A stretch of 5,536 nucleotides of DNA from Phycisphaerales bacterium UBA2402 (GTDB lineage Bacteria; Planctomycetota; Phycisphaerae; Phycisphaerales; UBA1924), in the NCBI GenBank assembly GCA_002343715.1, contig DDSA01000044.1:20798-26333 (forward strand), read 5' to 3'. Shown piece by piece: positions 1 through 5,536 of this stretch. The notes under the pieces were generated by a model. The model worked only from the letters and a program-made list of their open reading frames with translations, made no database searches and was not told the origin of the DNA. Positions within the stretch are counted from its first letter, which is position 1; each line of letters opens with the position of its first letter. A program made the position numbers and the translations under genes.

Positions 1-477
<477 letters not shown>

Positions 478-508
478 TCCGAGAGTTTGTTCACCTGTTC
501 AACTTGAC

Positions 509-539
509 AAAGGCTCATCCCCGGGGATGAGCCTTTTTT
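509..539 (+). terminator. Rho-independent terminator after groEL
   Basis: A perfect inverted repeat, AGGCTCATCCCC (511-522) against GGGGATGAGCCT (523-534), is extended by two A-T pairs at 509-510 and 535-536. It runs into six T residues at 534-539. The innermost CCGG forms the loop. It lies 31 bases after the groEL stop and separates groEL from nrdR. Confidence 0.93.
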
Positions 540-661
540 CATGCCCCGATCATGAAGCAGCGCTTTCCCCGGGTTCAAACAGACGAGGTACGGTTCCGGA
601 TTACCCATTCGCTTTCTTCGCCGCTCGACGGGTATCCTTGAGCCTCTGTCCTTCGCACGCC

Positions 662-666
662 GGAGG
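662..666 (+). promoter_or_regulatory. Shine-Dalgarno GGAGG that fixes the nrdR start
   Basis: GGAGG at 662-666 stands seven bases before GTG 674. It is the best ribosome binding site in the window. It selects this GTG over the more upstream ATG codons of the same open frame, whose translation would not resemble NrdR. Confidence 0.85.
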
Positions 667-673
667 TTCCACC

Positions 674-1177
674 GTGCTCTGCCCTTACTGCAACGCCAAC
701 AACGACAAGGTCATCGACAGCCGTGAGAGCGACGGCGCGAAAGTTGTCCGTCGGCGGCGTGAATGCGTGGCGTGCGAGCGGCGGTTCACAACGTACGAAC
801 GCGTCGAACAGACCGCACGGCTCACGGTGATCAAACGAGATGGAAGCCACAGCCCGTTCAACCGGGAGAACATGCTCCGCGGCGTGCTGGCGGCCTGCGG
901 CAAAAGGCCCATCGCCGAGGAGATCAAGGAGCGGCTCGTCTCGGACATCGAGGACGAACTCCACCGCGAGTTCGACCGCGAGGTTCCCAGTGCCGAGATC
1001 GGACGTCGCGTCATGGCCCGGCTCAAGGATGTGGACGAAGTCGCCTACATCCGTTTCGCCAGCGAGTACCACCAGTTCCGCAACGTCAATGAACTGAGAC
1101 GCGAACTGGACGAACTCGCCTCCCGGACCAAGGACGTCAAAGACCAGCAGCCACTCTTCATGGAGCCGAAGAAGTGA
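674..1177 (+). CDS. nrdR: Transcriptional repressor NrdR
   Basis: NrdR is the zinc- and nucleotide-binding repressor of ribonucleotide reductase genes; it senses ATP/dATP and binds NrdR boxes. This protein has 167 residues. The N-terminal zinc ribbon has all four cysteines (Cys3, Cys6, Cys31, Cys34) and the family signatures DSRESDG and RRRREC..C..RFTTYERVE. The ATP-cone follows at about 47-137, beginning VIKRDGSHSPFNRENML and ending with the typical VAYIRFASEYHQF. The GTG start is chosen because it places the zinc ribbon at residue 3, as in other NrdR proteins, and because of the GGAGG seven bases upstream. It is slightly longer than E. coli NrdR (about 149 residues), the excess being a charged C-terminal tail. 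No ribonucleotide reductase gene and no convincing NrdR box lies in the window, so its targets are elsewhere. Its stop overlaps the next start. Confidence 0.95.
   Translation: MLCPYCNANNDKVIDSRESDGAKVVRRRRECVACERRFTTYERVEQTARLTVIKRDGSHSPFNRENMLRGVLAACGKRPIAEEIKERLVSDIEDELHREFDREVPSAEIGRRVMARLKDVDEVAYIRFASEYHQFRNVNELRRELDELASRTKDVKDQQPLFMEPKK
1162..1165 (+). promoter_or_regulatory. Likely ribosome binding site for the lipoprotein gene, inside nrdR
   Basis: GGAG at 1162-1165 lies within the last codons of nrdR, eight bases before GTG 1174. It supports starting the next gene at the GTG that overlaps the nrdR stop (GTGA, 1174-1177). Confidence 0.5.
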
Positions 1178-2031
1178 GGCGGCACCGGCCCATGCCGACA
1201 GAATGGTCGCCGGTGATGGTGGCGGCGGCGTGCCTCTTCGCCTGCACTCCGCAACGCACCGAAGTTTCGGCCGGGCAAACATCGGCCGCAAAGATGATTC
1301 CCGTTCAGGAACCCCTCCCATCACCGAGCGCGGGACAACCACCGACACTGATCGAAGAACTGCGGGCGCAGGGGGCGAGAGCGGCACGAGAACTTGAGAA
1401 AGCCGCCGGTGTTCGTTTGGAGCCGATCACGGTGACATCAGGCCCGACCTGGTGGTCCGCGGCCGTGAACAACCCGGCTCGGGCCGCGGCCACTGAAAGC
1501 GCGGCAACCTTGCCCGAAGCGTTCAACGCCGCCGTGGCGAAAGCCGCGGCGGTCGCGGAGTCCCGCGGATCGAACCCTCGGTCGCTGCGCGTGGAGAGGG
1601 CCTCTTGGATGCGGTTGCCGACCACGCGGTATGTTGTGTGGGTTTCGCTGGGCGACGGAACGCAGTCGGCCGATCCGCTACCCCCGATCGACCTTCCGGA
1701 AGATGCGGTATCCTCGGCGACCACAGATCCTGCCCCGACAAAGAGTCTCGTCGAGCCCGCTGAGTCCGCTCAATCCGATTCGATGGCACCTCCGTGGTTT
1801 GTTGCAGCACCGATGAGTGAGGGGGGACGCACGACAGTCGGGGTGAGCGCCGAGGCTCAGACGGAACGGGATGCGCAGCGAGCCGCCTTGAAGGCTGGCC
1901 GGACGCGCCTGGTCTCCCTGATCGGCTCGGAACCGATGGACCTGACCACGGTCAAGACGTCGACGGTGGCGCTGCCCGACGGACGGTTCAGGGCGTACGC
2001 GCTCGTCTCGTGCACGGGTATGATCCCGTAG
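1174..2031 (+). CDS. Predicted lipoprotein with two LPP20-like domains
   Basis: This is a 285-residue protein of unknown function. The N-terminus has a basic stretch (RRHR, residues 2-5), a short hydrophobic core (about 13-22) and a lipobox-like LFAC at 21-24, with a second possible Cys at 20. This suggests export and lipid attachment, probably to the outer membrane. A Pro/Ser/Thr/Ala-rich linker and a short helix follow. Two similar regions then appear, at about 91-162 and 207-282. Each starts with P-x-W-aromatic, has an Ala-rich helix after a T..A or T..DA motif, and ends with a strand such as RYVVWVSL or FRAYALVS. That pattern resembles the LPP20 lipoprotein family. The GTG start overlaps the nrdR stop by four bases and keeps the basic n-region; ATG 1192 is an alternative that would lose it. 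Exact role is unknown. Confidence is high that it is a gene, moderate for the family. Confidence 0.75.
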   Translation: MRRHRPMPTEWSPVMVAAACLFACTPQRTEVSAGQTSAAKMIPVQEPLPSPSAGQPPTLIEELRAQGARAARELEKAAGVRLEPITVTSGPTWWSAAVNNPARAAATESAATLPEAFNAAVAKAAAVAESRGSNPRSLRVERASWMRLPTTRYVVWVSLGDGTQSADPLPPIDLPEDAVSSATTDPAPTKSLVEPAESAQSDSMAPPWFVAAPMSEGGRTTVGVSAEAQTERDAQRAALKAGRTRLVSLIGSEPMDLTTVKTSTVALPDGRFRAYALVSCTGMIP

Positions 2032-2061
2032 TCGTTTGTTATCCCGCGTTTCTCGAACACC

Positions 2062-2862
2062 ATGCCCACCAAAGTCCATCCGACCGCCGCGTCCTGTTTC
2101 TCCGATCTGCGTCAGAAGGGCGTGCTGCGCGACGGCATGACCGTGATGGTGGGCGGGTTCGGATTATGCGGCATCCCCGAACAACTCATCATCGCCCTGC
2201 GTGACAGCGGAGTCAGGGACCTCACCTGCATCTCGAACAACGCGGGTGTGGACGACTGGGGCCTTGGCCTGCTGCTTCAGACGAGACAGATTCGGAAAAT
2301 GGTTTCGAGTTACGTCGGCGAGAACGCGACGTTCGAGAAGCAGTACTTGTCTGGCGAGTTAGAAGTCGAGTTCAATCCGCAGGGAACTCTCGCGGAACGC
2401 ATCCGGGCCGGGGGAGCCGGCATCCCGGCGTTCTACACCGCGACGGGCGCAGGAACGATTGTCGCGGAAGGAAAGGAGACCCGCGCCTTGTACCGCCCGG
2501 CGGACGGCGCGTGCGGAGCGACGATCCCACAGCGTGGTTTCGCCGGGCGTGCCGGCTCGACCGCGCCGCAGACAGGCTCGCCCCGTGAGTATGTGCTGGA
2601 AACCGGCCTCTATGCCGACCTTTCTCTCGTCAAGGCGTGGAAGTCCGATCCGTTCGGGAACCTGGTCTACCGCAAGACGGCCCGCAACTTCAACCCCATG
2701 ATGGCCTGCGCTGCCGGGTTCACCATCGCCGAAGTGGAGGAGATCGTGCCTCTGGGCGAGCTCGACCCCGATGCAATCCACACGCCGGGCAGTTATGTGA
2801 AGCGCCTCGTGCTGACACGCAGCGAGAAGCGGATCGAGCAGCGCACCGTTCGCCCCGATTGA
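2062..2862 (+). CDS. scoA: 3-oxoacid CoA-transferase, subunit A (ScoA/AtoD type)
   Basis: This is subunit A of a family I CoA-transferase, which moves CoA between succinyl-CoA (or another acyl-CoA) and a 3-oxoacid such as acetoacetate, in the cytoplasm. Residues 24-39 ([16 protein letters not shown]) fit the CoA-transferase signature 1 exactly. Other family blocks are the SNNAG at 58-62, SYVGEN (83-88), [29 protein letters not shown] (98-126) and [25 protein letters not shown] (191-215). The catalytic glutamate of these enzymes sits in subunit B, which is not encoded next to this gene. At 266 residues it is longer than the usual 230-235 or so; the excess is a segment at about 142-174. ATG 2062 has no good Shine-Dalgarno but gives the expected N-terminus. 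It lies 30 bases after the lipoprotein gene and 10 before the dehydrogenase gene, so it is probably cotranscribed with both. Substrate is not fixed by the sequence. Confidence 0.92.
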   Translation: MPTKVHPTAASCFSDLRQKGVLRDGMTVMVGGFGLCGIPEQLIIALRDSGVRDLTCISNNAGVDDWGLGLLLQTRQIRKMVSSYVGENATFEKQYLSGELEVEFNPQGTLAERIRAGGAGIPAFYTATGAGTIVAEGKETRALYRPADGACGATIPQRGFAGRAGSTAPQTGSPREYVLETGLYADLSLVKAWKSDPFGNLVYRKTARNFNPMMACAAGFTIAEVEEIVPLGELDPDAIHTPGSYVKRLVLTRSEKRIEQRTVRPD

Positions 2863-2872
2863 TGCGTAACCC

Positions 2873-3550
2873 ATGTCATCCACCTATGTCATCACCGGCG
2901 GGAGCAGAGGCATCGGGCTGGAGTTCGCCCGGCAGTTGTCCGCGCGGGGGGACACGGTCATCGCCACCGCCCGCGATCCGGATCGCGCGGCGGATCTCTC
3001 GCGTGCGGCCGCCCGTGTTGTCCCGCTCGATGTCACCGATCCCGCGAGCATCGAGTTGCTCCCCTCGTACCTGGACGGCGTGAGCATCGATGTGCTCATC
3101 AACAACGCCGGGGTGAGCAGCGAGCAAAAGACAATCTCCCAGTGCGGAGCGGCGGAACTGCAGCGTGTGTTCATGGTGAACAGCACCGCGCCGGTGCTGG
3201 TGGCTCGGGCGTTGCTCGATCGTCTTCGCGCCGGCCGCAGAAGGCAGATTGTGAACATCACCAGCCAGTTGGGGAGCATCACGAACAATACGGGCGGGTC
3301 GAGTTATCCGTACCGGGCCAGCAAAGCGGCGCTCAACATGCTCACCAGAAGCATGGCGAATGAACTCGCGAACGAGGGGTTTGTCTGTGTCGCGGTGCAT
3401 CCGGGATGGGTTCGCACGGACATGGGAGGGCCATCGGCTCCTCTCGCACCTTCGAAAGCGGTGGCCGCGATGCTCCGCCTTTTCGACCGGCTGGACGCCG
3501 GTCAGAACGGACATTTCCTGAACTTCGACGGCGCTTCCATCCCCTGGTAG
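2873..3550 (+). CDS. Short-chain dehydrogenase/reductase, C-factor (CsgA)-like
   Basis: This is a 225-residue classical-type SDR oxidoreductase with a Rossmann fold using NAD(H) or NADP(H). The dinucleotide motif TGGSRGIG is at 8-15, NNAG at 77-80, the structural Asn in MVNS at 103, and the catalytic Tyr147/Lys151 pair in YRASK. The catalytic Ser is Ser131 or Ser135 in the block NITSQLGSI. Arg34 after the second strand (ATARDP) hints at NADP(H). PGWVRTDMGG at 177-186 and the ending DGASIPW are typical of the C-factor/carbonyl-reductase-like group named after Myxococcus CsgA. Substrate cannot be read from the sequence. ATG 2873 lies 10 bases after the CoA-transferase stop and lacks a clear Shine-Dalgarno, so translation may depend on the gene upstream. 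A 3-hydroxybutyrate dehydrogenase role beside a ketone-body CoA-transferase is tempting, but the protein is shorter and of a different SDR subgroup. Confidence 0.9.
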   Translation: MSSTYVITGGSRGIGLEFARQLSARGDTVIATARDPDRAADLSRAAARVVPLDVTDPASIELLPSYLDGVSIDVLINNAGVSSEQKTISQCGAAELQRVFMVNSTAPVLVARALLDRLRAGRRRQIVNITSQLGSITNNTGGSSYPYRASKAALNMLTRSMANELANEGFVCVAVHPGWVRTDMGGPSAPLAPSKAVAAMLRLFDRLDAGQNGHFLNFDGASIPW

Positions 3551-3721
3551 CGTCGCCCGAGATTGGCCCGGGGTCTGAGAGCCGTGCCCCATATGCCGTG
3601 TGCGCCGGGCCGAACCGGCTGTGCCGTCCACTTTCCCCGGGGCGTGATGCCGCCGACTTGAACTGCCGTGCGGAGCGTGCCGATGCACCTCTGTACTTTC
3701 GAATCGAGAGAGAAGACTCGC

Positions 3722-4153
3722 ATGAATCAACGCCACGCCGATCAGTTGGTCGCCAGTTTCAGGTACTTCGAGCCGTGCGGAGCCGCGCTGATCGCAAAGG
3801 TCTTTCGGAATCTATCGGACAAGCACCCGAACGTGCGGGCGCTTTTCCCCGAGGAGACCGGCCACCTGAACAAGCGGTTCTTCGACACACTGGGTCAGGT
3901 CGTCTCGAACATCCAACGATTCCACGCGCTGCAAGGTCCGTTAGGTGAACTGGGCCGTAGAGCGGAGCGCGAAGGCGCCAACGCGGGTCACTACCGGATC
4001 ATCCGTTCGGAACTGATCGAGGTCATGGCGGAACTCGCCGCGGACGACTGGACGGAAGAACTCGATTGTTTGTGGCGTCAGACGCTGGATGCCGTGAGCG
4101 GCGCGATGCTGGCGGGTGTGACCGTGGCGGAGGAACTTCGCGCGGCGGCGTAG
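3722..4153 (+). CDS. Single-domain globin-like protein lacking the proximal haem histidine
   Basis: This is a 143-residue protein with a bacterial (VHb/flavohaemoglobin-type) globin fold and no reductase domain; VHb itself has about 146. Family landmarks include DKHPNVRALF (33-42, with CD1 Phe42), the E-helix block NKRFFDTL, the FG block G..AGHYRII (Gly85, His90-Tyr91) and the H-helix Trp118. Aligned by eye to VHb, the F8 proximal histidine is Ala81 (RRAEREG where relatives have RRHxxxG), B10 Tyr is Phe28 and E7 Gln is Leu49. Classical haem ligation is therefore doubtful, and the protein may be haem-free or use another ligand. ATG 3722 is chosen because MNQRHADQLV begins as other globins of this type do and AGAAG lies six bases upstream; GTG 3668 in the same frame would add an unfamiliar extension. 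It is separated from the dehydrogenase by 171 bases and converges on the membrane-protein gene 8 bases away. Biological role unknown. Confidence 0.85.
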   Translation: MNQRHADQLVASFRYFEPCGAALIAKVFRNLSDKHPNVRALFPEETGHLNKRFFDTLGQVVSNIQRFHALQGPLGELGRRAEREGANAGHYRIIRSELIEVMAELAADDWTEELDCLWRQTLDAVSGAMLAGVTVAEELRAAA

Positions 4154-4161
4154 CGCCCGCA

Positions 4162-5019
4162 TCAATGCCTCGGGAAGCGTGCGTCATCGCGCCACCGCCG
4201 CTTGAGCCTCTTGTAATGCAGGTTTAGAAAGACGATCAATCCCGCGATGACCACGACTCCCGCGAGCAGGCTCAGCGGGTTGTGCGGATCGAAGAACGGG
4301 ATCTTGGAAAGCGCCTTCCCCGCGAGGAGCATCACGGAGTTCCCCAAGAGGGTGCCGACGGCGATAGCGCTGATCGTGGCCAGGCGGCTCATTCCGAGCA
4401 TTCGGCCCAGGATCGAGCCACCGATGGATCCGGTCGCGGCGATGGGAATGACGACGAAAGCCACCAACCCGAGGAACGCGAAGCGTCGCATCCAGGGCTG
4501 GACGCTCATGAAAAACTCGCCCTCCTCCCTCAGGGCCAGGAGTTTGGGGCCGATCTTGGGAAGTTTGAAGATAAACCCCGCGTGAAACACGAGCAAGATG
4601 GCAACGAAGGCGTCCATCCACGAGACCATGGTGAAGAGTTCGCCCCGGGTCAGGAAGTTGAACTGGCCGGCATCCTTCTCGAACGCCTCCAACCCGGCCA
4701 GGTCGGTCTTGGGCGCATCCGATCCGAAGAGGATCACAAATCGCCCCAGACCGAAGAACGTCACCGCCGAGGTGGCGAGCAGTTTGGCGACGAAGTCGAC
4801 CCCGCGCGTCACCGCGAGCATCGCGAGCATCGTGCCGGTCACGACAAAGGGGCCCAGGAGCGTGGCCCACCACGCGATGGGGTAGTCTCGCTTGAAAGAA
4901 TCCGCGAACCGTGCCTCGTGCGCGGCGTGGTCATCGTGCCCCCCGGGCGCGTATTGAAGTTTGGGCTCGATCATGGGCGGGGAGGGAGCGGCGTGAACGG
5001 TCGGGGGACGGGACGTCAT
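4162..5019 (-). CDS. Polytopic membrane protein, possible small multidrug export (PF06695-like) family
   Basis: This is a 285-residue integral membrane protein. The N-terminal 45 or so residues are hydrophilic, Pro-rich and then His-rich (GGHDDHAAHEARF, 26-38). Hydrophobic segments follow at about 48-70, 76-99, 127-151, 178-208, 212-234 and 249-267, and a strongly basic C-terminus (KRLKRRWR, about 270-277) is probably cytoplasmic. The segment IPIAATGSIGGSILGRMLGMSR followed by ISAIAVGTLLGN (about 191-227) recalls the Gly-rich core of proteins annotated as putative small multidrug export proteins, though transport has not been shown for most of them. That family is usually smaller, so the assignment is tentative. 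The ATG at 5019 starts 13 bases after the aspS stop on the same strand, suggesting cotranscription; no good Shine-Dalgarno is seen. Met16 (ATG at 4974) is another possible start. Confidence 0.8.
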   Translation of the reverse strand: MTSRPPTVHAAPSPPMIEPKLQYAPGGHDDHAAHEARFADSFKRDYPIAWWATLLGPFVVTGTMLAMLAVTRGVDFVAKLLATSAVTFFGLGRFVILFGSDAPKTDLAGLEAFEKDAGQFNFLTRGELFTMVSWMDAFVAILLVFHAGFIFKLPKIGPKLLALREEGEFFMSVQPWMRRFAFLGLVAFVVIPIAATGSIGGSILGRMLGMSRLATISAIAVGTLLGNSVMLLAGKALSKIPFFDPHNPLSLLAGVVVIAGLIVFLNLHYKRLKRRWRDDARFPRH

Positions 5020-5032
5020 GATGGCGCGGAGT

Positions 5033-5536
5033 TCAGGCTGTCGTGCCTGCCGCCAGTGACTTTACGTGAACCTCTCTCAGCTGGTTCTCCGGAACGGCGC
5101 TGGGGGCCTTGGTCATGAGGTCGGCACCCGTCTGAGTCTTGGGGAAGGCGATCACGTCGCGGATGTTGTCGGTGCCGATGAAGTTCATGACCAATCGGTC
5201 CAGACCGAAGGCGATGCCGGCGTGCGGCGGCGCACCGAATGAAAGGGCTTCGAGCAGGAAGGAAAACTTCTCCTTCGCCTGCTCGGGGGTCATGCCGAGG
5301 AGTTTGAAGACCTTGCTCTGGACGGCACGGTCGTGGATGCGGACACTTCCGCCGGCGATCTCCTGCCCGTTGAGGACGATGTCGTACCCGGCGGAGACGA
5401 TGCCCTCGATCGTGACTTCGTCCTGTTCATCCGCCTTCAGGAACGCCTCCATCTGATCGTCGTTGGGGCTGGTGAAGGGATGGTGCATCGCGACCCACTT
5501 GCCGGTCTCCTTGTTCCGCTCGAACATCGGGAAGTC
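5033..5536 (-). CDS. aspS: Aspartyl-tRNA synthetase, C-terminal part; 5' end outside window
   Basis: This is the last 167 residues of the class II synthetase that charges tRNA-Asp (or tRNA-Asx in non-discriminating forms) with aspartate in the cytoplasm. The frame is open to the window edge, beginning DFPMFERN. Recognisable blocks are MHHPFTSP, the active-site [12 protein letters not shown], class II motif 3 as [11 protein letters not shown], and the C-terminal [22 protein letters not shown], followed by the usual QLREVHV ending. This is the bacterial long type of AspRS, judging by these blocks; the anticodon-binding and GAD domains lie outside the window. The motif before motif 3 reads PPHAG where many have PHGG, a mild variant. 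The membrane-protein gene follows 13 bases downstream. Whether the enzyme discriminates Asp from Asn tRNA cannot be judged from this part. Confidence 0.97.
   Translation of the reverse strand, partial: DFPMFERNKETGKWVAMHHPFTSPNDDQMEAFLKADEQDEVTIEGIVSAGYDIVLNGQEIAGGSVRIHDRAVQSKVFKLLGMTPEQAKEKFSFLLEALSFGAPPHAGIAFGLDRLVMNFIGTDNIRDVIAFPKTQTGADLMTKAPSAVPENQLREVHVKSLAAGTTA

Noticed and set aside
504..532. TTGACA (504-509) as a -35 promoter box
   Set aside because: It matches the consensus but overlaps the terminator stem, and the bases 17 downstream (ATGAGC) are a poor -10.
569..600. GGGTTCAAAC resembling a tRNA T-loop
   Set aside because: The flanking bases do not form a T-stem, and no acceptor or anticodon arm can be drawn.
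599..638. Possible nrdR promoter elements such as TATCCT at 633-638 or GATTAC at 599-604
   Set aside because: No -35 of acceptable quality at proper spacing; a promoter is expected in 540-660 but cannot be placed.
575..1387. Minus-strand open frame of 270 codons across nrdR and the lipoprotein start
   Set aside because: It lies opposite the confidently identified nrdR, has no recognisable motifs and is explained by high GC content.
3551..3721. Gap between the SDR and globin genes searched for a terminator or promoter
   Set aside because: Only short GC-rich inverted repeats without a T-run (for example GCCGG 3604-3608 with CCGGC 3615-3619) and a TTGAAC at 3658-3663 without a matching -10 were seen.
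3668..3721. GTG 3668 as an upstream start for the globin
   Set aside because: It would add 18 residues unlike globin N-termini, whereas ATG 3722 has a ribosome binding site and the expected beginning.
2876..3736. Minus-strand open frame of 286 codons, longer than the SDR gene it covers
   Set aside because: Its translation is Arg/His/Gly-rich without domain motifs, while the plus strand has all SDR signatures.
4282..5118. Plus-strand open frame of 278 codons opposite the membrane protein and the aspS end
   Set aside because: The product is a low-complexity mix of His, Arg, Gly, Glu and Asp. The minus strand gives clear membrane segments and AspRS motifs.

Overview
This is a GC-rich bacterial window holding parts or all of eight protein genes: six on the plus strand, then two on the minus strand. 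Codons mostly end in G or C. The GroEL, AspRS and NrdR proteins are clearly bacterial in type. The mix of a bacterial-type GroEL with a His/Asp-rich tail, often weak Shine-Dalgarno sequences and a VHb/flavohaemoglobin-type globin resembles Planctomycetota (perhaps Phycisphaerae). That placement is an impression from remembered families and was not tested. There is no sign of phage, insertion sequence, CRISPR, tRNA or rRNA.

Layout. The window opens inside groEL (1-477), which ends at a clean intrinsic terminator (509-539). A 134-base gap follows, then nrdR from a GTG with a strong ribosome binding site (674-1177). Its stop overlaps the GTG of a lipoprotein gene (1174-2031) that appears to carry two divergent copies of an LPP20-like domain. 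After 30 bases comes a succinyl-CoA:3-oxoacid CoA-transferase A subunit (2062-2862), and 10 bases later a C-factor-like short-chain dehydrogenase (2873-3550). These four genes look like one transcription unit. After a 171-base gap lies a single-domain globin (3722-4153). Converging on it with only 8 bases between stops is a minus-strand pair: the 3' part of aspS (5033-5536, running off the window), followed 13 bases downstream by a polytopic membrane protein (4162-5019).

How the genes fit together. Most are housekeeping: protein folding, control of ribonucleotide reductase genes, aspartate-tRNA charging and CoA transfer. No defence, secretion or biosynthetic system is evident, and I would not claim a new system. 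The most interesting point is the globin. By alignment from memory to Vitreoscilla haemoglobin (VHb), it has lost the proximal histidine (Ala81), the B10 tyrosine (Phe28) and the E7 glutamine (Leu49), while CD1 Phe42 and the general fold motifs remain. It may therefore not bind haem in the usual way. Other points are the CoA-transferase A subunit without an adjacent B subunit and with a roughly 33-residue insertion, and the duplicated-domain lipoprotein translationally coupled to nrdR.
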